A stretch of DNA of 64,000 nt from an uncultured Sphingobacteriales bacterium (lineage in GTDB: Bacteria; Bacteroidota; Bacteroidia; Chitinophagales; Chitinophagaceae). The notes under the pieces were generated by a model, which ran no database searches, was not told the origin of the DNA, and was given only the letters and a program-made list of their open reading frames with translations. This document shows positions 43,939-52,380 of the stretch, one piece after another; the first letter of the stretch is position 1, and every line of letters starts with the position of its first letter. A program made the translations under genes and the position numbers. The DNA is taken from assembly GCA_937991535.1 (NCBI GenBank), contig CALKHN010000005.1, forward strand, positions 33,357-97,356. Direction: 5' to 3'.

Positions 43939-44841
43939 ATGAACTTTGAGAACATACAGTTGGGCATAGCCCCTATTAACTGGACCAATGATGACATGCC
44001 TGAACTGGGCACAGAAAATACATTTGAGCAATGCATTAGTGAAATGGCCCTGGCGGGTTTTACCGGTTGCGAAGTAGGCAATAAATTTCCACGCGATATT
44101 GCCGTTTTAAAAAAAGCGCTCAGCTTAAGAGGCCTGCAAATTTGTAACCAGTGGAACAGTTATGAGTTAACAACTAAGTCGCTCGAGGAAAATAAAAAGA
44201 ACTTTACGCAATTGCTGGATTTCTTAGAAGCGATGGGCGCCAAAGTAATCGGCGGCGGTGAAACCGGCAATAGCTGCCAGGGAAAAAAAGACGTGCCGGT
44301 ACTGGAAGGTAAGGGTATGCTGAACAGCAACGAAGAATGGAAAAACTTTACTTATGGATTGAATGAACTGGGCAAAATAGCCCGCGACCGGGGCATTACA
44401 TTAGCCTTTCATCATCATATGGGCACCTGCATACAAACACGTGAAGAAACGGAAAGGATGCTGAATGATACTGATCCGGAAAATGTTTATCTTAATTACG
44501 ATTGCGGCCATTTTTATTTTGCGGAAGAAGATCCTGTTGCCTGTTTGGAACAGTTTATATCCCGTACCGCGCATATACATTTGAAAGATATTCGCCCGAA
44601 AGTTTTGCAACAGGTAAAAAGTAAAAGAATGAGCTTTTTAGATGCCGTGAAAGATGGAGTATTTACAGTGCCCGGAGATGAGGAAGGCTGCATTGATTTT
44701 CCGGCATTAGCTGCCGCCATTAAAAAAAGTGATTACAAAGGCTGGATGGTAGTGGAAGCCGAGCAGGATCCTGCAAAGGCCAATCCGCTGGAGTATGCGC
44801 TGGTAGCCAGACAATATATAAGAAAAGTGACGGGTTTATAA
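43939..44841 (+). CDS. iolE: Inosose dehydratase
   Basis: A 300-residue TIM-barrel enzyme of the AP endonuclease 2/xylose isomerase-like superfamily. It removes water from scyllo-inosose to give the trihydroxycyclohexane dione used by IolD. LGIAPINWTNDDMPELG is the IolE start signature. LAFHHHMGTCIQTREETERML, LNYDCGHFYFAEEDP and HIHLKDIRPKV carry metal ligands. The start at 43939 is 4 bp after iolD. It is the last gene of the operon; no clear terminator follows, and a long repeat begins about 30 bp later. Confidence 0.95.
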   Translation: MNFENIQLGIAPINWTNDDMPELGTENTFEQCISEMALAGFTGCEVGNKFPRDIAVLKKALSLRGLQICNQWNSYELTTKSLEENKKNFTQLLDFLEAMGAKVIGGGETGNSCQGKKDVPVLEGKGMLNSNEEWKNFTYGLNELGKIARDRGITLAFHHHMGTCIQTREETERMLNDTDPENVYLNYDCGHFYFAEEDPVACLEQFISRTAHIHLKDIRPKVLQQVKSKRMSFLDAVKDGVFTVPGDEEGCIDFPALAAAIKKSDYKGWMVVEAEQDPAKANPLEYALVARQYIRKVTGL

Positions 44842-44870
44842 AACATATCTCGTGCAACCGTTTTAGCTCT

Positions 44871-44994
44871 GCGTGGCCTTCCTGACTAGCGTCAGGCAGT
44901 ATCGCCACGCGTTTATTTATTATCGCCTCCGGGAGATTGCTATTGAGTTTTGTTGGGGGGATGCAATCCCGAATGAACATAACAGGTACGAAGC
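44871..44994. repeat. Intergenic repeat family R, copy A
   Basis: About 124 bp. It begins with a hairpin (GCGTGGC ... GCCACGC) that encloses the module CTGACTAGCGTCAGGCAG (44882-44899). The hairpin is followed by TTTATTTATTATCGCCTC, a GATTGCTATTGA box and a GATGCAATCCCGAA...ACATAACA end. It aligns with copy B over its full length. Confidence 0.75.
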
Positions 44995-45061
44995 AGTCTC
45001 AAACTCCGTGCAGCAATGCTGCGAGGACCCGTCGGAAAAAAGATTAAAATGATTATTGTTT

Positions 45062-45493
45062 ATGAAAAACACTGTAAAACTCTCTCAAAATAGTGGATTG
45101 GGGATTAATGTTTTTTTCTTTTTAATAGGTTTATTATTTTTAGCAAGGGCGCTTTTCATACTTGATGGAAATACAGCTTATTGGATTGTTGGGTGTAGTG
45201 CTATTATGATCTTTGAGTATTTTGTTCTAAAAAGCTTTAGAGATATCTCCTTTAATGATGAAAATCTTATTCTCAGACCCTATTTTTCAAAAAGGATTGA
45301 AGTTGTCAGATTGGAAAACATACTGTACATAAAACATTCAACTGCAAGACTTAGTTCTAATATGTTCTTTTCATGGCTAGTATATAAAAACGAAGGCAAG
45401 AAAAAGGAAGTCCTTTTTAATATAGTGGATAAAAACTATCCATTCTTTTTCGAGACCCTTCGAAAAAAAGGAATAAAATTAATTGAGAAATGA
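45062..45493 (+). CDS. AT-rich hypothetical membrane protein, 143 aa
   Basis: Two hydrophobic spans lie at about residues 16-36 (FFFLIGLLFLARALFILDG region) and 41-59, followed by a C-terminal domain of about 85 residues with ISFNDENLILRPYFSKRIEV and VRLENILYIKHST. This resembles the PH-like domain of small bacterial membrane proteins (bPH type), but that is a resemblance only. The ATG at 45062 is preferred over a TTG two codons earlier. Base composition is clearly more AT-rich than the iol genes. It is flanked on both sides by copies of the same intergenic repeat, which suggests lateral acquisition. Confidence 0.65.
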   Translation: MKNTVKLSQNSGLGINVFFFLIGLLFLARALFILDGNTAYWIVGCSAIMIFEYFVLKSFRDISFNDENLILRPYFSKRIEVVRLENILYIKHSTARLSSNMFFSWLVYKNEGKKKEVLFNIVDKNYPFFFETLRKKGIKLIEK

Positions 45494-45507
45494 AATATAT
45501 AGGCAGC

Positions 45508-45632
45508 GCGTGGTGCCCTAACTGCCGTCAGGCAGGCTTCGCCACGCATTTATTTATTATCGCCTCAGGGCGATTGCTATTGAATTTTGCTAACGGGGAT
45601 GCAGTCCCGAAAGTACATAACAAATACAAAGT
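45508..45632. repeat. Intergenic repeat family R, copy B
   Basis: It aligns with copy A: a GCGTGG/GCCACGC hairpin enclosing CTAACTGCCGTCAGGCAG (45518-45535), then TTTATTTATTATCGCCTC, GATTGCTATTGA and GGGGATGCAGTCCCGAA...ACATAACA. It separates the two AT-rich genes. Confidence 0.75.
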
Positions 45633-45768
45633 TGGGAAGTTCGTATAGCGCGATAGCGGCGCGTTCTGCAGGGAGCAATAAAGAAAGAAAAAATAAGTTA
45701 TAGATTGATAATTTTTTGTTCCGATCTTATTACATCATTAAATATTTATTTACTTTAAATCCCTTACT

Positions 45769-46335
45769 GTGTTAACCCTAAATATACCCGATACGAAAAA
45801 AAATTATTCTACACTTCTATGCGCCGGGCTAATCATTGTCCTTTTTAGTGGTTGTGCAACTGCTTCAATAGAATCCGGGGAAAGCAATAGTGTAAAAGGT
45901 CCTTATGACAGAATATTTATACTCATTAGCGGATCTCCAAGAGCTGATAAATTCATCGAAGGATTTGCTGAAAAAATCAAATACGCTATTTCAGAAAGAA
46001 ACACAAACGTGGAAGTATATGTGGAGGAACGACTTTCCTTAGAAACACAAAAAGATATAGATGATAAAATTAATGCCCATAAGTCCGATGCTGTAATGAT
46101 CATAAAGCAAACAGAAGCATTGATTGACGGCAGATATGGCTTTGGAACCGGAAGAGGCTCTATGGCAGGCACTTTTGATTTGAGATTATTTGAAAAGGCA
46201 CAAAAGCGACCTGTATGGAGAGCGAACATGAAAGCATATGGTGAATATGGCATTTCCATGTCAATAGAAAAAACAGTAAAAAAATTTATTGCTTTACTTG
46301 AGCAGGATAAGATTCTTAGAAGAATAAATAATTGA
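45769..46335 (+). CDS. Hypothetical lipoprotein, 188 aa
   Basis: A GTG start at 45769 leads to a signal with lipobox (LIIVLFSGC, cysteine C29). The mature domain is alpha/beta with YDRIFILISGSPRADKFIEG, DDKINAHKSDAVMIIKQTEA and GTFDLRLFEKAQKRPVWRAN. This looks like small envelope lipoproteins that share a DUF4136-like arrangement, but no family is recognised with confidence. AT-rich composition, and flanking by repeat copies B and C, match the preceding gene. Confidence 0.65.
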   Translation: MLTLNIPDTKKNYSTLLCAGLIIVLFSGCATASIESGESNSVKGPYDRIFILISGSPRADKFIEGFAEKIKYAISERNTNVEVYVEERLSLETQKDIDDKINAHKSDAVMIIKQTEALIDGRYGFGTGRGSMAGTFDLRLFEKAQKRPVWRANMKAYGEYGISMSIEKTVKKFIALLEQDKILRRINN

Positions 46336-46450
46336 TATAGACTTCTTCCTTATAACCATCGTTTACGTAACATAGAAGTTGGCCAATAGCGGTCCTTTTC
46401 ATTTTTACCATTTCCGGCTGTTGTTGGCGATCCGGTAAAATTGTATCACC

Positions 46451-46490
46451 CGGACGCAGTCCCGGAAGAACATATCAAATACGAAGTTGA
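46451..46490. repeat. Intergenic repeat family R, partial copy C
   Basis: CGGACGCAGTCCCGGAAG, followed by ACATATCAAATACGAAGTTG, matches the 3' part of copy B in about 80 percent of positions. Confidence 0.6.
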
Positions 46491-46805
46491 AAACTTCGTA
46501 AAGCCTTCTACAACTGGCGCCGTTGTTGGTGTTCGTGAGAAGATAATGAGGGAGGCATCACCAACGACATGTGTGAGAATAAACAGTTAAACCCCATAGT
46601 GGGTGATAAATCCAAAATAATCTATTGCTGCTTCATAAAATTTGGGAGAAGAATACCTGTAGTTTACGGGTAATCTGCAAAAACCTGCGCTAACATGAAC
46701 CCAGTGAATGAAATCCAAATTCTATCATTTACGACTATTACCTGGCTCTCATGGCAGCCCGCACGCCATTTCCATGAAGACCCCTGGAACTATCCGGCGG
46801 AACAA

Positions 46806-46970
46806 AAGATTTTTCAAGCGTGTAAAAATATGCTCAACTCCACAATCGTTTGACTTATTCAAAATGTCAGGAGCGGAGTGGGGTATCACCTTTATAGATT
46901 TTTCACGCGTGTAAAATTATACTGAACCCCTAACCGGGCGACTTGTTCAAAATGACAGGAGCAGATTTTT
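46806..46970. repeat. Diverged direct duplication, period about 90 bp
   Basis: Two stretches share the order TTTTTCA-GCGTGTAAAA-T-T-CT-AAC ... GACTT-TTCAAAATG-CAGGAGC-GA, at about 46809-46878 and 46899-46967. Confidence 0.6.
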
Positions 46971-47099
46971 ACTTCCTTCAAATTCCTCTCAACCCAAAAC
47001 CCCTGGAAAAAAATAAATTACAACCAGTAGCAAGTGAAGAAAAAACCATAAAGCTTACTATCTTTAAGCTATTGCATTTTTACTTCTAATACTTGTTAT

Positions 47100-48473
47100 A
47101 TGAGCCAGCACAACTTTAACCGCCGCCAGTTTATCCGCGGCGCTTCCGCAGCCCTTGCCCTCGCTTCTCTCCAGGCCAATGGCATGGATTTTTTAGCATC
47201 ACCATCAGCGAAACCCCGGCGGGTAGCCCTGATCGGTACCGGGTGGTATGGCAAAAGCGACCTGTTCCGGCTGATACAGGTGGCGCCGGTAGAAGTAGTG
47301 GGATTGTGCGATCCGGATAAACACCAATTAGAGAAAGCCGCAGAGATGGTGAGTAAACGACAGTCAAATAAAAAAAAGCCGGCTACGTATGGCGATTACC
47401 GTAAGCTGCTGGCAGAGCAAAAACCAGAGATCGTACTGATCGGATCTCCCGATCACTGGCATGCCCTGCAAGCCATTGAATCCATTCAATCCGGCGCCCA
47501 CGTGTATGTACAAAAGCCCATAAGCGTAGACGTTATGGAAGGAGAAGCCATGGTGGCCGCTGCACGCAAACACAACCGCGTGGTGCAGGTGGGCACCCAG
47601 CGCAAAAGCACACCGCATTTGATTGACGCAAAGAAAAATATAGTGGATGCCGGCCTTTTGGGAAAAATATCGCATGTAGAAATGTGCTGCTATTACCATA
47701 TGCGCAATAACGGTAATCCACCTGTGCAACCGGTACCCGGCTTTTTTGATTACGAAATGTGGACAGGTCCCGCTCCCATGCGTCCTTATGACGGATTACC
47801 GCATATACGCTGGTGGCGCACCTTCATGGAATACGGCAACGCCATTATGGGTGATATGTGTATTCACATGTTCGACACCGTTAGGTGGATGCTGAAATTG
47901 GGCTGGCCCAGCCGTATCAGTTCTACCGGGGGTATATATGTTGACAAAGCGGGCAAAAGCAATATAGCCGATACGCAGTCGGCCATTTTTGAATACAACG
48001 AGCTCAACTGCGTGTGGCAGCACCGGAGCTGGGGCACTCCCGCCGACCCGGAATATCCCTGGTCGTTTAAACTGTACGGCGAAAAAGGAACCCTGTGTGC
48101 CAGCACCATGCAATACGATTTTATACCCCAGGGAAAGGGCGAAAAAATACATAAGGATGTGGTATACGAAAAGGAAAAATATCCCGAAGACCTTACAGAA
48201 CCCGACATTGAACTGAATGCGGCTCCGGCAACACGATTACACATGCTGGACTTTTTGAAAGCTATTGACAATAAAACCAGGCCTGTAGCCGATATTGAGG
48301 AAGGACATATTTCTACGGCAAGCTGCATTATCGCCAATCTTTCCATGAAACTGGGCCGCCCATTGGTTTACGACCCTGTAAAAAAAATAATCGTGGATGA
48401 CGCGGAAGCTACGAAACTGTTACAAAGGCCCTACCGGGAGCCATGGGTGCACCCCTCACCGGGAAAAGTATAG
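47100..48473 (+). CDS. Tat-exported Gfo/Idh/MocA oxidoreductase
   Basis: A 457-residue protein with a twin-arginine signal (FNRRQFIRGASAALALASL) followed by the Rossmann start RRVALIGTGWYGKSDL. VYVQKPISVDVMEGEAMVAA has the catalytic lysine, and the GFO_IDH_MocA C-terminal type is seen in MWTGPAPMRPYDGLPHIRWW. This is the large secreted subfamily common in Planctomycetes and Bacteroidota, where Tat export lets the NAD(P) cofactor travel folded in the protein. The substrate is unknown, probably a sugar or glycoside. Similar to the protein at 62495. Confidence 0.9.
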   Translation: MSQHNFNRRQFIRGASAALALASLQANGMDFLASPSAKPRRVALIGTGWYGKSDLFRLIQVAPVEVVGLCDPDKHQLEKAAEMVSKRQSNKKKPATYGDYRKLLAEQKPEIVLIGSPDHWHALQAIESIQSGAHVYVQKPISVDVMEGEAMVAAARKHNRVVQVGTQRKSTPHLIDAKKNIVDAGLLGKISHVEMCCYYHMRNNGNPPVQPVPGFFDYEMWTGPAPMRPYDGLPHIRWWRTFMEYGNAIMGDMCIHMFDTVRWMLKLGWPSRISSTGGIYVDKAGKSNIADTQSAIFEYNELNCVWQHRSWGTPADPEYPWSFKLYGEKGTLCASTMQYDFIPQGKGEKIHKDVVYEKEKYPEDLTEPDIELNAAPATRLHMLDFLKAIDNKTRPVADIEEGHISTASCIIANLSMKLGRPLVYDPVKKIIVDDAEATKLLQRPYREPWVHPSPGKV

Positions 48474-48491
48474 CAAAGCAAGTTTACAAAA

Positions 48492-49130
48492 TCAGGGCTT
48501 CCGCTCAAAAGCCATATCAACTTTTTCTTTTTTCGTGAGGTAATAGGTTGTACCGTCTTGCTCATAAGAGGAATCACGTATTGAAGAAGTGGTTATTAAT
48601 AATGAATTGTCGAAGCGCTTTATACTGCCGCCCTGGGGCCGATCCATTGATGTTGTTTCATCTCCGTTAAGATCAGGCAACTGCATGATAATTCCGTTTG
48701 GAAAGTACACTGAATCTTCCCCTATTCGTTGAAATGTTTTCTGGCACCCATAGGCCGAATCCATATACTTGGTGAAAGGCATTTCTATGCTGTCTTCCTT
48801 ATTGTCGTCTCCCGCATAAAACGAAAAATAAGCAGTTGTAATTACATCGAACCTGAGATCAGCACCCGCTATATTGCCTTCGGTTACCGTTACATTCCCG
48901 TTGTTGTTGTAGGTGATATAATCGGCGGTTAATTTATTTTTATACACAATGCTGTCAACAGTATATGTCGTAATCGTTTCAGTTGAAACCGTGTTCGACA
49001 TAAATATCCATTCACCGGTTATCCCGCGGTCGGGCTGAGCAGGCTGGTCCATTTCCTTTTTACAGGAAAAAGCAAAAAGCGCAAACAGGAATACATAACT
49101 TTTTAAGATGCAACGTAAACCAAATCGCAT
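48492..49130 (-). CDS. Lipocalin-like lipoprotein, 212 aa
   Basis: Lipoprotein signal MRFGLRCILKSYVFLFALFAFSC with lipidation cysteine C23, followed by KKEMDQPAQPDRGITGEWIF. The mature region is beta-rich and resembles the lipocalin-like domains that compute a 'GEW' strand at the start (GITGEWIFMSNTVSTETI). It is convergent with the oxidoreductase at 47100. Function unknown. Confidence 0.72.
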   Translation of the reverse strand: MRFGLRCILKSYVFLFALFAFSCKKEMDQPAQPDRGITGEWIFMSNTVSTETITTYTVDSIVYKNKLTADYITYNNNGNVTVTEGNIAGADLRFDVITTAYFSFYAGDDNKEDSIEMPFTKYMDSAYGCQKTFQRIGEDSVYFPNGIIMQLPDLNGDETTSMDRPQGGSIKRFDNSLLITTSSIRDSSYEQDGTTYYLTKKEKVDMAFERKP

Positions 49131-49420
49131 ATACAGCAGTTTGTATTTAATGTAAAAGCAAAATTATAGAGGATGGCTCCTGGCCTGCGTGACAAATCAT
49201 TTCAGATGTTTCAAAAACTAAGCCAAATCGGTTTTATATGTAACGCGAATTACACATTATTGCTAAAGCACATGCATTATCTATTGAAAGTATTCAGCCT
49301 TTAACCGCAAATACATACCATTGCACCTATACTTTTCATTCTTCTATTGTTAAGTATACGAATCTTTTCAGGAAAAGGTTTGAACAAACAATTGAATTTA
49401 CCAGTATAAGCCAATGCAAT

Positions 49421-50155
49421 TTATTCCTTTTCATACAGCAGAAAATGCTGCAGGGGCATGAAATCGCCCTTATAATACAAGTTGAAACCATTGGCCAATA
49501 ATTCTTTATTGAGTTGCGCAACAGTGGTCTTATGCAGGGGTTTAATGCGCACCGCCGGATCTTCGCCCCGGTATTCGATCAGTAAAAATTTTCCGTTCTT
49601 TTTTAATGCCTTTTTTATGGATTGCAACATCTCATGCGGATATTCCAGTTCGTGGTATACATCTACCATGATGACAAGATCTACGGAGCGATCGGGCAGG
49701 TTAGGCGACTTCACGCTGCCCTTAATTATCTCTACATTACGGTTACGCAAGGCCGCTTTTTGTTTTTCAAGTGCGGTAATCATTTCATCCTGGATCTCCA
49801 CTGCATATACTTTACCCTGCGGCAACTTCTCACACAATTTAAAACTATAATAACCTGTGCCTGCGCCTATATCGGCAACTATTGCTGACGGTGATAAATT
49901 CATTTTTGCAATAGCCAGTGCCGTATTTTCCTCCTTTGGCCGACTTTCTCTTTCCAGCCATGCCGACCCTGCCGCGCTCATCACATGGGCTATTTCCCTG
50001 CCCATGTAATATTTCCCCGTTCCACCCGCAGAAGGATCCCCATAAGTGTATATTGTGTCATCTACTAATTTTTCCTCTACCCGCTTTTGCTGCGACCTGC
50101 AACCTGTTGTACAAAACAAACTGAAAACGGTTAATAACAGCCATATCAATTTCAT
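49421..50155 (-). CDS. Lipoprotein-type SAM-dependent methyltransferase
   Basis: A 244-residue class I methyltransferase. Motif I is VADIGAGTG (residues 93-101), followed by VYAVEIQDEMITALEKQK and the DLVIMVDVYHELEYPHEML stretch of motif IV. The N-terminus MKLIWLLLTVFSLFCTTGC reads as a lipoprotein signal with cysteine C19. That is odd, because S-adenosylmethionine is not known to be available outside the cytoplasm. The catalytic domain looks complete. It lies 30 bp after the Crp-type regulator gene, on the same strand. Confidence 0.82.
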   Translation of the reverse strand: MKLIWLLLTVFSLFCTTGCRSQQKRVEEKLVDDTIYTYGDPSAGGTGKYYMGREIAHVMSAAGSAWLERESRPKEENTALAIAKMNLSPSAIVADIGAGTGYYSFKLCEKLPQGKVYAVEIQDEMITALEKQKAALRNRNVEIIKGSVKSPNLPDRSVDLVIMVDVYHELEYPHEMLQSIKKALKKNGKFLLIEYRGEDPAVRIKPLHKTTVAQLNKELLANGFNLYYKGDFMPLQHFLLYEKE

Positions 50156-50185
50156 ACGCTGGCAATTGAAGGTTAAAGTTCCGTA

Positions 50186-50815
50186 TTACAATGCATTGAG
50201 GAGCTTTACCTGGTTGCGGTAAAGCAGCACTTTTTTATCATTTTCCAGTCTTTTAAGCAAACGGGAGATTACTACGCGTGAAGTGGCGAGCTCAGTGGCT
50301 ATTTGTTCGTGTGAAAGGTTAATCAGCGTTGAGCCCGTTGCTCTTGATTTTTCTTTGAGATAGGTAACGAGGCGTTCGTCCAATTTCTGAAAGGCAATCT
50401 GGTCAATGGTTCTGAGCATATCATTAAAACGGCTTCGAATGGTTTTCATTACAAAGCTTTTCCAGGTTGGATACTTCGTAAGCCATTCATTCATTACCTG
50501 CACAGGCACTGCCAGGAATTCCGTATCATCTTCCGCCACCGCCTTTATTTCGCTGGGAAAATGCTCCATACAGCAGGTAAAAGTCATAGCACAACTTTCG
50601 TCTGGATTTATGTAATACAGCAAAATTTCCCTGCCTTCTTCATCCGTACGCGAAACTCTTAAGGAGCCCGATAAAATAACCGGCATTATTCTTACAATCT
50701 GACCCACATCTAAAATAGTAGTCCCGGCTTTAACTGTTTTTATTTCCGTTTTGCTTTCCATCTCTTCAAGCAGAGCAGGTTCAAAAATATCCTTAAAATG
50801 TGCAGGTAATATCAT
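50186..50815 (-). CDS. Crp/Fnr-family transcriptional regulator
   Basis: A 209-residue protein with an N-terminal cyclic-nucleotide-binding-like barrel and a C-terminal winged helix-turn-helix (LSHEQIATELATSRVVISRLLKRLE). The barrel contains DESCAMTFTCCMEHFPSEIK, a cysteine cluster frequent in Bacteroidota members, where cAMP binding is not established. The start at 50815 (MILPAHFKDIF) is preferred over 50881, whose added residues have no domain character. It is followed by the methyltransferase gene on the same strand and is divergent from the HipA-like gene. Confidence 0.88.
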   Translation of the reverse strand: MILPAHFKDIFEPALLEEMESKTEIKTVKAGTTILDVGQIVRIMPVILSGSLRVSRTDEEGREILLYYINPDESCAMTFTCCMEHFPSEIKAVAEDDTEFLAVPVQVMNEWLTKYPTWKSFVMKTIRSRFNDMLRTIDQIAFQKLDERLVTYLKEKSRATGSTLINLSHEQIATELATSRVVISRLLKRLENDKKVLLYRNQVKLLNAL

Positions 50816-50975
50816 TTTCCAAATGTAAGCGTATTCATAAAACATTAAAAATTGTTTACAATAATATATAGCTACACTCAAAAGATAAAAAATGGCTAAT
50901 TTTCCGGCCGGTCATCCTTTCACAGTTAAAAGTTTTACTGATAAGGAGATAAACATAAACGGGAAATTTTGCAAA

Positions 50976-51773
50976 ATGAGCCATACAACAGTACCATTAA
51001 GAACGGTTAATGTAACCCGTTATGTTACGCCCTTAAGAGAAGGCGGCTCTTTGCCTGCTGTTGCCGAAGCCGATGACGGATTTTTATATGCACTAAAGTT
51101 TCGTGGAGCAGGTCAGGGCATTAAGGCGCTTATAGCCGAACTGTTGGGTGGCGAAATTGCCCGTGCATTGGGATTGAAAGTGCCTGAAATTGTTTTTGCA
51201 AATGTTGATGAAGCTTTTGGCCGCACAGAACCTGACGAAGAAATACAGGACCTGCTGAAATTCAGTGAGGGACTTAATCTTGCCCTTCATTATCTTTCGG
51301 GCGCTATTGCTTTTGATCCGGCTGTTACAAAAATTGATGCAAATCTGGCTTCCCGGATTGTTTGGTTAGACAGTTTTATAACCAACGTAGACCGCACATC
51401 CCGCAATACCAATATGCTGATGTGGTATAAAGAATTATGGCTGATTGACCATGGGGCCGCTCTTTATTTCCATCATTCCTGGGATAATTGGGAGGAACAG
51501 GCCTTACGGCCTTTCACCCAGGTTAAAGATCATGTATTACTGCCGTGGGCAAGCGAACTGGAATCCGTAAATGAAACCTTCCGTACTATGCTAACCCCCG
51601 AACGGATCCGTTCTATTGTTGAGCTTATTCCGGATGAATGGTTGATAACAGGATCATCACCCGGGTCTGCAACTGAAAAAAAACAGGTATATATTCAATT
51701 TTTAACAACACGACTTCATCATTCAGAAATATTTGTAAAAGAAGCGCAGCATGCAAGACAATCACTTATTTGA
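50976..51773 (+). CDS. HipA-like kinase-fold protein
   Basis: A 265-residue protein of the short HipA-like family. The nucleotide-fold start is LPAVAEADDGFLYALKFRG. The catalytic region reads ITNVDRTSRNTNMLMWYKEL and WLIDHGAALYF, corresponding to the HipA catalytic Asp/Asn and metal-binding DxD-like positions. HipA of E. coli phosphorylates glutamyl-tRNA synthetase; the target of this shorter family is unknown. No HipB-like antitoxin is present. The stop overlaps the next gene by 23 bp. An ATG at 50892 would add 28 residues. Confidence 0.82.
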   Translation: MSHTTVPLRTVNVTRYVTPLREGGSLPAVAEADDGFLYALKFRGAGQGIKALIAELLGGEIARALGLKVPEIVFANVDEAFGRTEPDEEIQDLLKFSEGLNLALHYLSGAIAFDPAVTKIDANLASRIVWLDSFITNVDRTSRNTNMLMWYKELWLIDHGAALYFHHSWDNWEEQALRPFTQVKDHVLLPWASELESVNETFRTMLTPERIRSIVELIPDEWLITGSSPGSATEKKQVYIQFLTTRLHHSEIFVKEAQHARQSLI

Positions 51774-52134
51774 GTACGCCGTTATTCGCATCGTGCCCAG
51801 GGTGGAACGTGAAGAATTTCTGAATGTTGGTGTTATTCTTTACGCTTCCAAACAAAAGTTTTTGCAAAGCATGTTCCATTTGAACGAGGAACGCCTGCGC
51901 GCATTGTCCGGCAACACAGATATAGAAGAGGTAAAAGCGCATCTTCGTTCGTTTGAAAGGATTTGTATGGGCGCCGAGGATGGCGGACCTATCGCCAGAT
52001 TAGATATGGCTTCCCGCTTTCGCTGGCTTACGGCAACAAGAAGTACCATTGTACAAAGCTCTAAGGTTCACCCCGGTTTTTGTACAAATCCTAAAGAAGC
52101 GCTGGAAAAGCTATTTAACCAGTTGGTGCTGTAA
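51751..52134 (+). CDS. DUF3037 protein
   Basis: A 127-residue protein beginning LFEYAVIRIVPRVEREEFLN and VGVILYASKQKFLQ, the DUF3037 signature, with the family's later RLDMASRFRWLTATRSTIVQ. It overlaps the HipA-like gene by 23 bp. This two-gene arrangement is a recurring one in bacteria, so the two products probably act together. The biochemical role is not known. Confidence 0.85.
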   Translation: MQDNHLFEYAVIRIVPRVEREEFLNVGVILYASKQKFLQSMFHLNEERLRALSGNTDIEEVKAHLRSFERICMGAEDGGPIARLDMASRFRWLTATRSTIVQSSKVHPGFCTNPKEALEKLFNQLVL

Positions 52135-52380
52135 CGCATGTCTCATACTGTGCTATCAGCGGTCAGCGATCAGCTATCAGCGGGTAAATACTAAGGACAC
52201 GACTAATGCTCCATTTTTCTCATGGCTAAAAGCCATTTTCGGATTTCAGATTTAAGATTTTAGATTTGATATTTCTTTGGTTCTTGTCTTTTGTAATTTG
52301 GTTCTTCCAGGTTTACCCCTACCCATCTCTCACCTTTCACCTCTCACCTTCGCCTCTCACCTCTCACCTTCACTATCTCC
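52135..52380. repeat. Intergenic simple-repeat tract
   Basis: Three repeat types stand in a row: CAGCTATCAGCG-like words (about 52155-52182), AT-rich TTCAGATTTAAGATTTTAG words (about 52243-52272), and CTCACCTTTCACCTCTCACC words (about 52325-52375). The last tract touches the end of the cytochrome gene. Confidence 0.65.

Larger units (their letters stand above)
46336..47099. other. 764-bp gene-free region with repeats
   Basis: It contains partial repeat copy C (46451-46490), a hairpin GTTGTTGGTG/CACCAACGAC (about 46522-46567), and a diverged direct duplication (46806-46970). A 68-codon open frame from 46708 crosses the duplication and shows no coding character. No RNA gene is recognised. Confidence 0.6.

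Noticed and set aside
44871..46490. Repeats around two genes as integron attC sites
   Set aside because: The hairpins lack paired RYYYAAC and GTTRRRY core boxes in the right order, and no integrase gene is in the window.
46708..46914. 68-codon open frame in the gene-free region
   Set aside because: It crosses the diverged duplication and has no protein-like composition or conservation signal.
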